From: Sphaerisporangium album
GTDB lineage: Bacteria > Actinomycetota > Actinomycetes > Streptosporangiales > Streptosporangiaceae
DNA length: 64,000 bases
Assembly: GCF_003323745.1 (NCBI RefSeq)
Contig: NZ_QOIL01000016.1
Span: 1-64,000, forward strand
Reading direction: 5' to 3'
A program made the position numbers and the translations under genes. Below the pieces are notes generated by a model. It had not been told where the DNA came from. It saw only the letters and a program-made list of their open reading frames with translations, and did not search any database. Of this stretch, positions 21,524-28,899 are shown piece by piece. Each line of letters starts with the position of its first letter. The stretch's first letter is position 1.

Positions 21524-22067
21524 CGAGGGCCTCCGGAGCGGGCGGCGCTGGGTCGGTGGGGGCGTAGATCGTGGTGAGCATCGCGGTGGCCCGGCCGCTG
21601 GGGTCGTCGGCGGGCGCCCAAACCAGGGGGCGGTGCGGGCCGCCGTCGAGCTGCCACGGCACGCCGTCGGCGGCGTCCGCCCACGCTTCCCACTGGGCCA
21701 GGTCCGCGATGGTGTACCGGCCGTCAGGCGTGCCGATCAGCTGGTGCCGGATCTTCGCGCTGACCTGGCGGATCCACGGCGAGGCCTCGACCGGTGTCCG
21801 GGCCTGCTCCAGGTAGGGCAGGATCCGCCTCACGACCGTGTCGGCTGGGTAGTTGCCGACGCCGGGTGTGAGCCTGCCGTCGGGAGCGATCCGGTATGTG
21901 CCGTCAGCCGGGTCACCCAGCACCTCCAAGAGCAGGTGATCAAGCCGGATGCAGCCGACGGGCCAGCCGGCGTACCGGCTGCCGTCGGGGTGGGTGGCGA
22001 TGGTGAGGATCGCCGGGCCGCCGTAGCCCACCGCGCGAGCCATCTGGTATAGGGCGCGCGGGATCAT
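21510..22067 (-). CDS. Hypothetical protein, 185 aa
   Basis: ATG at 22065-22067 (ATGA overlap with the clamp-like gene). Contains GGPAILTIATHPDGSRYAGWP (shared pattern with the downstream protein) and a helical middle (DTVVRRILPYLEQARTPVEA). No enzyme motif. Direct coupling to the clamp-like gene suggests a replication-module role by position only. Confidence 0.65.
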   Translation of the reverse strand: MIPRALYQMARAVGYGGPAILTIATHPDGSRYAGWPVGCIRLDHLLLEVLGDPADGTYRIAPDGRLTPGVGNYPADTVVRRILPYLEQARTPVEASPWIRQVSAKIRHQLIGTPDGRYTIADLAQWEAWADAADGVPWQLDGGPHRPLVWAPADDPSGRATAMLTTIYAPTDPAPPAPEALDVAR

Positions 22068-22801
22068 GCGTCGGCTCCGGTGTCGGGCGCGTCCGCGGGG
22101 AACAGCAGTGGCTCCACCGGGCCGTCCGCGGGGACGCAGTCCTCCAACCAGGGGTTGCCGTCCAGGGCGCGCCCGGGGTCGAAACCCTCCTGGGTGATCG
22201 GCATCCACAGGCCGACGAAGCGGTGCCCGACGAGCACCGCGATCGGGTCACCGGGGCGGGGGCCGCCGAGCACGGTGAGGTGGTCCCACTTATGGGCGGC
22301 CCGGGCCCACCGCGGCAGGTACTTGGGGGTGAGCAGAACGGCGGGTGAGACCGGCGCGAGCGGCCGGTGCAGCATCTTGGCCACGATGGGCCGCCAGTTG
22401 AACGCGATGGCGGGCTGGCCTTGATGGGTGAGGCGGGTGCCGTCTTCGGAGTCGACGCGCAGGCTGAGCCCGCTGGGAGTGGGGTTGTCGGTGGAGGTCA
22501 GCTGCAGTTGGTCGATGACCAGGGTGAGCTGCGGGTCGCTGTCTTTGGTGTACCTGAAGGTCCGTAGCATGTTCCGGGCGTCGATGACGCTGATCGCGAT
22601 CTTGACGGGGTCGGTGTCGCCCAGGGGATGGCGGGTCGCGCCGAGGGTGTATCGGTCGGTGCCGACGGCGTACAGGGTGTCGTCGGTGGTCTCCAGGCGG
22701 ACGACGTTGTAGTTGGGGTCGTCCTTGTCGGTGGAGGCGTGCGGAATCACCGGGACGAGCAGCTCGTGCAGCTCGCTGGTGGTCATGTCGATTCTCGTCA
22801 C
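22064..22801 (-). CDS. DNA polymerase III beta-clamp-like protein, 245 aa
   Basis: NVVRLETTDDTLYAVGTDRYTLG in its parts matches the clamp strand-helix element (LYAVGTDRYTL compares with the DRYRLA of DnaN); the C-terminus (DHLTVLGGPRPGDPIAVLVG then HRFVGLWMP) resembles the clamp end before MPMR. Shorter than bacterial DnaN (about 370), as in phage versions. It may give the element its own processivity clamp or modify host clamp function; several element proteins carry QxxLF tails. GTG at 22799-22801 with GGAAGAAGG upstream. Confidence 0.75.
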   Translation of the reverse strand: MTRIDMTTSELHELLVPVIPHASTDKDDPNYNVVRLETTDDTLYAVGTDRYTLGATRHPLGDTDPVKIAISVIDARNMLRTFRYTKDSDPQLTLVIDQLQLTSTDNPTPSGLSLRVDSEDGTRLTHQGQPAIAFNWRPIVAKMLHRPLAPVSPAVLLTPKYLPRWARAAHKWDHLTVLGGPRPGDPIAVLVGHRFVGLWMPITQEGFDPGRALDGNPWLEDCVPADGPVEPLLFPADAPDTGADA

Positions 22802-23286
22802 GATGCCTTCTTCCTGGCTCGGACCCGGCGCATGGCCTCGCGCTTGCAGGTGCGGCACACCCGGCTACCGGATGGATTGCGGTGAGTGTTGACCTCGTCA
22901 TAGGGGTGGTTTTGAGGGCAGTGAGTGATCGCCCGTCGTAGCTCTGCGGCGCGCTCTACACCCCCGCCTCGTCGAAGGTTTTCGGCATGCGTCACGGGCT
23001 CAAGGTGGGTGGGGTTCACGCAGCAGCGATGGCGACAATTCGTGCCACCTGGGCAATCCCGGTCGCGCGTGTGACACAGGTGATCGAGTTCGAGCCCGTC
23101 GGGGATCGGGCCGATCAGTAGCTCGTAGGTGACCTGGTGCGCCTTCCGCCAGCCCTTCTTCGCTGCGATCCAGAGCTGGCCGTAGCCTCCACGGGCTTTA
23201 GACCCGGTCCATCTCCAGCACCCGGTCTCTGCATCGATGCGGAACTTGCTGGTGATGCGAGGAGGCAACAGGTCGATGTTGGTCAA
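22798..23286 (-). CDS. HNH endonuclease, 162 aa
   Basis: LELDHLCHTRDRDCPGG, then NCRHRCCVNPTHLEPVTHAE is a typical HNH core (H in DHLC, N and H in CVNPTHLE) with zinc-binding cysteines, as in phage and homing nucleases. GCWRWTGSKARGGYGQLW precedes it, as in AP2/HNH homing proteins. A C-terminal CPQNHPYDEVNT and CRTCKREAM add another zinc site. Start is TTG at 23284-23286 overlapping the WhiB stop. It cuts DNA; target unknown. Confidence 0.88.
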   Translation of the reverse strand: MTNIDLLPPRITSKFRIDAETGCWRWTGSKARGGYGQLWIAAKKGWRKAHQVTYELLIGPIPDGLELDHLCHTRDRDCPGGTNCRHRCCVNPTHLEPVTHAENLRRGGGVERAAELRRAITHCPQNHPYDEVNTHRNPSGSRVCRTCKREAMRRVRARKKAS

Positions 23287-23525
23287 CGGACGGCCGTCCT
23301 CTCAGGGGTGCGCATGGCTCGGCGCTCGGATTCCGTGGTGGCGGCCCAGATGCCGTATCGGGCCTTGGCGGGGTTGGTCACCACGTAGTCGAGGCACTCG
23401 GCGTAGACCGGGCAACTGCGGCACACCGCGCGGGCGCGCTCGATCTGCTCGCTCAGCAGGTCGCTGACCGGGTGGAACAGCTCTGGGTCCTCATCCCTGC
23501 AGGCGCCTCGCTTCTGCCAGGTCAT
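23283..23525 (-). CDS. WhiB-family iron-sulfur transcription factor, 80 aa
   Basis: Four cluster cysteines Cys9, Cys35, Cys38 and Cys44 (ACRDED, then CRSCPVYAEC), the G[VI]W turn as GIWAATTESERRAM, and a basic C-terminus. This is a complete WhiB protein, binding a [4Fe-4S] cluster and the sigma-A region 4 of RNA polymerase. Phage WhiB proteins (such as WhiBTM4) interfere with host WhiB2/septation. Coupled by ATGA to the gene upstream. Confidence 0.95.
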   Translation of the reverse strand: MTWQKRGACRDEDPELFHPVSDLLSEQIERARAVCRSCPVYAECLDYVVTNPAKARYGIWAATTESERRAMRTPERTAVR

Positions 23526-24118
23526 GGCGTCGCCCCCTCACCGGTTTGGAGGGCGGGCTGCTCCTTCTGGCGAGTGCGCGACGCGCCAGCCAGGCGCTGG
23601 ACGTGCCGGACCGAGCAGCCGAGCTCGCGCGCGAGGGCTTCCTCGTTACGCTCGCCCTGGTCGATCAGGAACTCGTAGTCGCGGACGAGAGCCCTTGACC
23701 GGGCCTGCTTGGGCTGCCACGGCTTCTTGTCCTTGTGCGGGTTCCCCAGCAGCGGGAACTGGGTGAGCGTCCCCTTGCGCTTGTGCCGCCCGTGGCAAAT
23801 CGTGCATAGGCCGCGGCCGCCGTGCGGCCCTCGCTGCTGGCAGCTCTTGCAGGTGACGATGGAACGGTCGCGTTGTTTGGGCGCGGCCTGCCAGAGCATC
23901 ATGGGACGGCTGCCGTAAGGGTTCTTCGTTGGCGTGCCGACGACCAGCCCGGCGAGCTGAACCCGCGGCAGTGCCTTGGCGACGCTGCCCTTGTCGCGCC
24001 TGATCGCGCGGGCGATATCCCCAGCGGTGAGCTGGGCCCGCGGGTGGGCGTCGAGATGGGCGACGATGAGCCGGTCGAGCTCGTCGCGGGCGGCCTGGTG
24101 CTTGCCGGTGGGCGCCAT
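23522..24118 (-). CDS. DNA-binding protein: winged helix plus zinc ribbon plus HTH, 198 aa
   Basis: N-terminal winged helix (AQLTAGDIARAIRRDKGSVA and LPRVQLAGLVVGT, about 15-65), a zinc ribbon with CKSCQQRGPHGGRGLCTIC (about 95-113), and a C-terminal HTH (NEEALARELGCSVRHVQRLA, about 155-175). Three nucleic-acid-binding modules suggest a regulator. ATG 24116-24118, TGATG overlap with the RusA gene. Confidence 0.75.
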   Translation of the reverse strand: MAPTGKHQAARDELDRLIVAHLDAHPRAQLTAGDIARAIRRDKGSVAKALPRVQLAGLVVGTPTKNPYGSRPMMLWQAAPKQRDRSIVTCKSCQQRGPHGGRGLCTICHGRHKRKGTLTQFPLLGNPHKDKKPWQPKQARSRALVRDYEFLIDQGERNEEALARELGCSVRHVQRLAGASRTRQKEQPALQTGEGATP

Positions 24119-24825
24119 CAGCGGCTCACCGCCTCGACGGGCAGCGGCCAGACACGGATCACCGCGCCCGGCGCGCGCAGGGCGTCCGGTTCGCCCGGCT
24201 GGCCGACGAAGACCTTCGCGGCGCGCCGGTACTCCACCACCCGGGCGTCATCCCGCCACGCCCGGGCCTCGGTGAGAGCGTCCTCGGTGCTCCTGATCAG
24301 CTTGGACAGGTCGGGCGCGCCCGCCGGGCGCCACCACAGCAGCCGTGACCAGCGCGCCGACGTCGGCCACCACGTGGGCCTGCTGGCGGGCTTGTCCCTC
24401 AGCGTGAACACCATTTCGACCGCCAGCGGCCCGTCCAGGGGTTCGCCCTTGCCCATGGCCTCGAGCGCGGCCTGCTTGACGTCCTGCCGCCAGGGCTTGA
24501 CCTTCTTCGACGACTCCATGGTCACGACGCGGCGGGACTGCTTGTGGAGGGTGGCGTGCTTGCTGCCCTGCGGCCCGGGGGTGCCGTACACGGTGATGGT
24601 GATCGCCGGGGCCTGGCGTGCCGCGTGGTCGGCGCTGATGTGCGGCCGCCGCGCGAAGATCTCTTCGACCTCCTCGGCCAGGTTCTCCATGTACCAGTCG
24701 CGCAGGCCCCGAGGATTGGCCGGCACGGTGTCGGTCACCAGCTCGTACGCGGCGACCAGGCCATCCTCGAGGATGGCGATGCGTGCCCGCAGGGCGGCGG
24801 GGCTGCTCTCCTCGGGGGAGCTCAT
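24118..24825 (-). CDS. RusA-like Holliday junction resolvase, 235 aa, with N-terminal extension
   Basis: RusA core from about residue 78: TVYGTPGPQGSKHATLHK, then KPWRQDVKQAALEAM and the catalytic PDLSKLIRSTEDALTE with RAWRDDARVVEY (acidic residues in PDxxxLxRxxxDxL and WxDD). RusA resolves Holliday junctions during phage recombination and replication. The first about 70 residues are an extra helical domain (RARIAILEDGLVAAYELVTD) not part of RusA. ATG 24823-24825. Confidence 0.92.
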   Translation of the reverse strand: MSSPEESSPAALRARIAILEDGLVAAYELVTDTVPANPRGLRDWYMENLAEEVEEIFARRPHISADHAARQAPAITITVYGTPGPQGSKHATLHKQSRRVVTMESSKKVKPWRQDVKQAALEAMGKGEPLDGPLAVEMVFTLRDKPASRPTWWPTSARWSRLLWWRPAGAPDLSKLIRSTEDALTEARAWRDDARVVEYRRAAKVFVGQPGEPDALRAPGAVIRVWPLPVEAVSR

Positions 24826-24995
24826 TGGGCCGCCCCCAGCAGGACGGTGAAGATCGCGATAAAGATCGCCCCGGTCGACAACGCGATCGCGGTGACCCAT
24901 CCGTCTTCGTCGCCGGCCTGCCACTTCCGGAAGCCGCGCATGGCGGTGGCCACGGCCAGGGCGAAGAAGAGGACGGCTATGAGCGCCGCGATCAT
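24822..24995 (-). CDS. Two-span membrane protein, 57 aa
   Basis: Helices at about 2-17 (IAALIAVLFFALAVATAM) and about 36-54 (ITGAIFIAIFTVLLGA-type), with a charged connecting loop. ATG at 24993-24995 has GGAAGG upstream. First of a run of small membrane or coiled-coil proteins to 26,029. Confidence 0.65.
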   Translation of the reverse strand: MIAALIAVLFFALAVATAMRGFRKWQAGDEDGWVTAIALSTGAIFIAIFTVLLGAAQ

Positions 24996-25381
24996 CGGAT
25001 GCCTTCCTGTGTACGGGCCTGGATGACGTCGAGCGCCTCGGCCGGGTCGAATGAGTCCACCGCGGCATGCAGCTCCTGCCGCGTGCTGGCCTCGGCGATG
25101 GCGCGACGGGCCCGCGTGCGGACCTCGTCTGGGCTGAGGCCGTCGCGTTCCCACTCCTCCAGGAGCGCGCTCAGCTCGTCGAGCAGCCGCTGGTGGCGCC
25201 GGTTCTGGTCGGTGATCTGCTGGTCGCGGCGGTTTACGACGGCGCGGAGCGACCGGTTGGTGTCCTCGGCCGTGTCGCGCTGGGCCACGGCCAAGTCGCG
25301 GTCGCCGGTGACCCGGATGAGGTCGCGTACGGCCTGGGCCCGGGACAGCAGGGCCCGAACGGCTGAGGGGCGGTGGTTCAC
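24992..25381 (-). CDS. Coiled-coil protein, 129 aa
   Basis: GTG at 25379-25381 with GGAGGAG upstream. Charged heptads (VAQRDTAEDTNRSLRAVVNR and LDELSALLEEWERDG). Spanin- or tape-like coiled coils are possible but no lipobox or membrane helix is present. Function unknown; next to small membrane proteins. Confidence 0.65.
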   Translation of the reverse strand: MNHRPSAVRALLSRAQAVRDLIRVTGDRDLAVAQRDTAEDTNRSLRAVVNRRDQQITDQNRRHQRLLDELSALLEEWERDGLSPDEVRTRARRAIAEASTRQELHAAVDSFDPAEALDVIQARTQEGIR

Positions 25382-25710
25382 GCTCTCCTCCGGTCCATGG
25401 CGTGCAGCTGCTCGGCGATGGCGTCGAGGACGGCCTGCTCGCGGCGGGTCAGGGGGCGGTCGAGAGACTCGGGATGGCCGGGGCCGGGCATACTCGGGTC
25501 CACCGCCGCGGTGGGCTTGCTGCGCTTGCGGGGCGGGCGGCGCCGTCGGCGCGCGGAGTCCCGCTTGCCGGCGGCGGTCGCGACGACGACGCAGACCACG
25601 GTGAGGATCAGGAGCAGGATCAGCGCCGCCATGTCCTTGTCCTGGTGGAGGTATCGCAGGACGGCGCTGGTGATGTCCTGGTCGTCGGCGAGGTACTGCA
25701 GGTGGATCAC
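25378..25710 (-). CDS. Single-span membrane protein, 110 aa
   Basis: GTG at 25708-25710. One membrane helix (about 28-46, MAALILLLILTVVCVVVATA), short N-terminal domain outside or inside, then a basic linker (RRRRRPPRKRSK) and a helical tail. Positive residues after the helix predict the C-terminus in the cytoplasm. Role unknown. Confidence 0.65.
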   Translation of the reverse strand: MIHLQYLADDQDITSAVLRYLHQDKDMAALILLLILTVVCVVVATAAGKRDSARRRRRPPRKRSKPTAAVDPSMPGPGHPESLDRPLTRREQAVLDAIAEQLHAMDRRRA

Positions 25711-25931
25711 TCGGCATCACCCGCCTGCGGCTGTCGATCCTCGGCCAGCACGTCGGCCGGGACGTAGCTCAGCCCGTCGACCCGCAGGTGTCCCTGGGCG
25801 CGGTCGTCGATGTCCCGCACCAGCTCGACCGCCAGGCGGCGCATCTCCGCGAGCTTCTCCCGGTAGCCCGCCAGGCGCTGTATGGACATGCTGATCAGGG
25901 CGCCGGCCGCTAGGCCCATCACCAGAGACAT
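25707..25931 (-). CDS. Single-span membrane protein, 74 aa
   Basis: ATG at 25929-25931, TGATG overlap. N-terminal hydrophobic helix (SLVMGLAAGALISMSIQR, about 2-19) followed by a charged helix (EKLAEMRRLAVELVRDIDD). Ala/Gly-rich membrane anchor with cytoplasmic coiled segment. Confidence 0.6.
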   Translation of the reverse strand: MSLVMGLAAGALISMSIQRLAGYREKLAEMRRLAVELVRDIDDRAQGHLRVDGLSYVPADVLAEDRQPQAGDAE

Positions 25932-26029
25932 CACCGAGTCGCCCAGAGCGTGCCTGCGAAGGCCGGGATGAGGGCGAACCATCCGGCGTTGTCGGCCAAG
26001 CTGTCTTGAGACGATCTTGGCGCGGCCAT
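25931..26029 (-). CDS. Small hydrophobic-tailed peptide, 32 aa
   Basis: ATG at 26027-26029 with a strong GGAGGCG site and TGATG coupling on both ends. Sequence MAAPRSSQDSLADNAGW followed by a short hydrophobic stretch. Probably a real microprotein or coupling ORF. Confidence 0.5.
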   Translation of the reverse strand: MAAPRSSQDSLADNAGWFALIPAFAGTLWATR

Positions 26030-26493
26030 CAGGCGCCTCCAGGGGTTGGTGCTGCCGCCTGCGCGCGCGGCAGGATGGGGATCACGGCCCGCGGGCCCAC
26101 CGTCATGCCCCACTTGCCGCTCCACGCAATGCGTGTGCCGGCGCCCAGCTGCGCCTTGAGGCGGCCGGTGTAGGGCGTGAACTGGTCGATCTTGTAGTGG
26201 CGGCCGAGGAAGTCGATGACATCGCCGATCGCCAGGTCCTGGCCGAAGACGGTGCCCGGCCGCAGTGCCGGAGCCTCCGGGTGGCGGTCGAGCTGCCCGT
26301 CGTACCAGCTGGCGGCATCGGCTCTGGAGGTCTCGGCACGCCTTGCCGCACGCCGCCCGGGGGCCTTGGCCTTGGCGTTCTCGCGGTGCGCCGCGAGACA
26401 CTCCTGGCAGGCGGACACTTTGCGGTACAGGTGCTGCTTGTAACCCCTCGGCGTCCCGTGCTCGATGCCCTCGGCCTGGCCGATGACGCTCAT
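26029..26493 (-). CDS. Conserved actinophage-type zinc protein, 154 aa
   Basis: N-terminal EHGTPRGYKQHLYRKVSACQ with ECLAAHREN is a pattern widespread in actinophage proteins (HGT..GY..H......C..C). A beta-rich C-terminal part (GDVIDFLGRHYKIDQFTPYT) follows. ATG 26491-26493. Molecular function unknown. Confidence 0.7.
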   Translation of the reverse strand: MSVIGQAEGIEHGTPRGYKQHLYRKVSACQECLAAHRENAKAKAPGRRAARRAETSRADAASWYDGQLDRHPEAPALRPGTVFGQDLAIGDVIDFLGRHYKIDQFTPYTGRLKAQLGAGTRIAWSGKWGMTVGPRAVIPILPRAQAAAPTPGGA

Positions 26494-27323
26494 GCCGGCA
26501 CCCCCGCGTGCTCGGGGCAGGGCCCGAATTCCCCGCACGCGTGCGGCGGCGGCGGCGGTGCGTCCTCGCCGACGGCCTCGGCCCACAGGTCGGCCGGGAC
26601 AGCCGACAGCGCGGCGCTGACACCCGTGCCGTCGCTGGTCGTGTGCAACGCCCGAGCCAGCTGCACGATGACGCCGCGTAGTACGTCCCGCTCGGCCTCG
26701 GCCTGCGAACGCGCCTCGTGCGGAGTGACCTTGCCGACCCGCTGCAGGATGAAGACGAACCGCTCCGCCTCGCCGGCCAGTCCAACCTCCATCGAGGCCT
26801 TCGGCATCTCGACCAGCGTCTCGACGTAGTTCGGAGCGTCGCCGAGCATCTCGCGGGCGTAGCGCACCCACGCAACCGCGATCTCGTGCGGCGGGACGAT
26901 CGCCAGCTCCGCGACGCCGTCCTTGACGGTCAGCCCGCGAAGCAGCGTCTGGTCAGCGAGCTCCTGGGCGGCCGCGTCGTCGAGCTCGTCGATCAACTCC
27001 CGGACCCGACCGACGCAGGCGCTACACAGGTCCACGCCAAGCCCGTTCGGCACCCAGCAGCAGCCGCCCTCGCAGGCCGCGTCCTCGGTGCACCCGCACA
27101 ACCGGCAGGTGGCCACCTCGACGTCCTCGCGGCCGAGCTCCACCACGGGCCAGCGCTCCCGGACCTCCTCAACGGTGAGCCCGGCGCCGCCGAGCGCCCG
27201 GCGGGCCCGCAAGATGAGGAACTCCGCGGCCCCCAGTGCCTCGTCACCGGGCAGGACGCTCGGGCTCTGCAGGACGTACCGCAACACCCGGTTGATGGCT
27301 TTCGCCTCCTCGACCGTGGCCAT
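26490..27323 (-). CDS. Hypothetical zinc-cluster protein, 277 aa
   Basis: ATG 27321-27323. CRLCGCTEDAACEGGCCWV with later CSACVGRV forms the Cys cluster of a recurrent phage protein family (C-x2-CGC..xxC...CxW....LCSxC). The remainder is helical, ending HACGEFGPCPEH. Possibly metal-binding and nucleic-acid interacting. Confidence 0.7.
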   Translation of the reverse strand: MATVEEAKAINRVLRYVLQSPSVLPGDEALGAAEFLILRARRALGGAGLTVEEVRERWPVVELGREDVEVATCRLCGCTEDAACEGGCCWVPNGLGVDLCSACVGRVRELIDELDDAAAQELADQTLLRGLTVKDGVAELAIVPPHEIAVAWVRYAREMLGDAPNYVETLVEMPKASMEVGLAGEAERFVFILQRVGKVTPHEARSQAEAERDVLRGVIVQLARALHTTSDGTGVSAALSAVPADLWAEAVGEDAPPPPPHACGEFGPCPEHAGVPA

Positions 27324-27481
27324 CAGCGACCACCGCCCGTCACGACCACCACGGGCGGCCCCGGCGTCGGCGAGGGCACCGCGCCGGACACGGCGCTCCC
27401 CGCTCCCGTGATCAGAAGGAACGCCACACCGGCCACCAGCAGCGCGGCCGGAGCGGCGAACCCGGCGAACGGCGGCCGCAT
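27323..27481 (-). CDS. Single-span membrane or secreted small protein, 52 aa
   Basis: ATG at 27479-27481 (TGATG). Hydrophobic helix FAAPAALLVAGVAFLLITGA then a Pro/Val/Gly tail (SPTPGPPVVVVTGGGR). Could be a membrane anchor or secreted after signal cleavage; no lipobox. Confidence 0.6.
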   Translation of the reverse strand: MRPPFAGFAAPAALLVAGVAFLLITGAGSAVSGAVPSPTPGPPVVVVTGGGR

Positions 27482-28089
27482 CACGCACCACCCGTCACAC
27501 TGGCGCGCAGAGCCTTGATCGCGGCGATCTCCCCGCGGAGTTCCGTGACGCGGCCCGCCGAATGCTCGTCGTCGCGGCACTCGTACAGCGGCAGATAGTC
27601 CTGCTTCTGCCTGGCGTGCTCGTCGAGTGCTTCGAGGACCGCCTCACGGGTCGCCCACTCGCCGTCGAGGATCGGCGTCTGCCCTTGATGCAGGCAGGTG
27701 CCGATGTACCCGTACACGGAGGTGATCGACAGGTCAGCGCGACGGTCATACCAGGCGTTCTTGAAGAAGATGCCGATCCGCTTGCGGCCCAGTTCGTCGA
27801 CGATGTCGGTGTGCATGGAGTGGCCGGTGCCAGTGCGCTTCCACCCGGCGGGCAGCGTCGCCTCACGCATCAGCCGATCAGCCGGATCGACGGGGCCTAG
27901 GACGAAGCCCAGCGCGATCAGGTCTGCCTCGGTGCCGCCGTTGATCTCGACGGGGATGATCTCGCAGTCGCCTCGCTGCATCGCCGCAGCGCCTTCGGCT
28001 TCCTGCTTCTCGATGGCACCAGGGATGCTCATCCCGTGCAGGGCCGGGATCGAGATGATCTGATTTCGGGTGTTACGGGGGCGGCTCAC
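27481..28089 (-). CDS. Conserved phage-type protein, 202 aa
   Basis: GTG at 28087-28089. The segment LPAGWKRTGTGHSMHTDIVD, then ELGRKRIGIFFKNAWYDRRA corresponds to a recurrent phage pattern (GW....T.HS......D..GR.RA.IFYK..FYDR.A). Helical C-terminus with acidic cluster. No activity known. Confidence 0.7.
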   Translation of the reverse strand: MSRPRNTRNQIISIPALHGMSIPGAIEKQEAEGAAAMQRGDCEIIPVEINGGTEADLIALGFVLGPVDPADRLMREATLPAGWKRTGTGHSMHTDIVDELGRKRIGIFFKNAWYDRRADLSITSVYGYIGTCLHQGQTPILDGEWATREAVLEALDEHARQKQDYLPLYECRDDEHSAGRVTELRGEIAAIKALRASVTGGA

Positions 28090-28244
28090 CGGTTCTTCTC
28101 CTGGTTGGACTTGCGGGTAAGAGCAGGGCAGTCGACCGGGGGGACGACGATCGGGTACGCCCGGTAGGCGGCGACCATGGCGGCCAGGTCGCCCCAGCCG
28201 GAGCAGCGCATGTGACGGCCGCCGTGGCGGCGGAAGAGCTTCAT
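28086..28244 (-). CDS. Small basic protein, 52 aa
   Basis: ATG at 28242-28244, ATGA overlap. KLFRRHGGRHMRCSGWGDLA then a Pro-rich and basic tail (RKSNQEKNR). Single Cys pair. Likely nucleic-acid-binding microprotein; no family. Confidence 0.55.
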   Translation of the reverse strand: MKLFRRHGGRHMRCSGWGDLAAMVAAYRAYPIVVPPVDCPALTRKSNQEKNR

Positions 28245-28822
28245 GAGGCCCCCGCCTGCCGGGGCGCCTGCGTGGCGTCCTGCGGCTGCCCGCAGAACTG
28301 GCCGGCGGGGCGCCACCCGTTGTCCGGAAGGTCGTGGATGAGCCCGTGCTCCGCCGTCCAGCGCATCGGCCCGTCCCCCCGCGGGCATGACTCCATCACG
28401 GGCTGCTGCTCGGAAGGGAAAACCTTCACACCGTTCACCGGCGGGGACAGCGCAGCGGTCTCCAGCGCGGTCGCGGCCGCCGAGTAGGCCTCGCTGGTCC
28501 GCTGCTCCTGCTCGGCGTACAGGTTCTCCCGCCGCTCGTCCTCGATGAGCCCGTCGATCCGGCCGCGCAACTCCTCGAGCTCCTGGCGCTTGGCCTCGAG
28601 CTTCGGGGACAGCGCGCCGATCTCGTCGTGGATCCGGCGCGCGTTCGCGCGGTGCTCCTCGGCGTTGCGCAGGCGCTGCTCGGCGGCGACCCGGTTGGAC
28701 TCGATGACGGTCTGGCGTGCCTCGTCCCCGGGCCACGCCGCGGTCTGCGCGGCTGCCGGTGGGGCCGCCGGGGCCTGCGCGGTCGGGTTGGTCGGTCTGG
28801 TGGTGCCGTTACGATCGGTCAT
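28241..28822 (-). CDS. Coiled-coil protein with Cys C-terminus, 193 aa
   Basis: ATG at 28820-28822 with ACGGAG upstream. Central coiled coil of about 60 residues (NAEEHRANARRIHDEIGALS and KLEAKRQELEELRGRIDGLI), then a C-terminal beta part with CPRGDGPMRWTAEHGLIHDL and a second Cys. Might be a zinc-binding tail. First gene after a hairpin following the exonuclease gene. Confidence 0.65.
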   Translation of the reverse strand: MTDRNGTTRPTNPTAQAPAAPPAAAQTAAWPGDEARQTVIESNRVAAEQRLRNAEEHRANARRIHDEIGALSPKLEAKRQELEELRGRIDGLIEDERRENLYAEQEQRTSEAYSAAATALETAALSPPVNGVKVFPSEQQPVMESCPRGDGPMRWTAEHGLIHDLPDNGWRPAGQFCGQPQDATQAPRQAGAS

Positions 28823-28851
28823 GTCGTACTCCGTCGTGCTGATGGGGGCAG

Positions 28852-28881
28852 CCCCGCGCCAGGCCACATCCCGGCGCGGGG
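28852..28881 (-). terminator. Hairpin between exonuclease and coiled-coil genes
   Basis: Perfect 9-bp stem CCCCGCGCC (28852-28860) / GGCGCGGGG (28873-28881) with a 12-nt loop in the only sizeable gap of this stretch. Without a U-tract it could be an attenuator rather than a full terminator. Confidence 0.45.
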
Positions 28882-28899
28882 TTCCGTCGTTCAGGGGGT

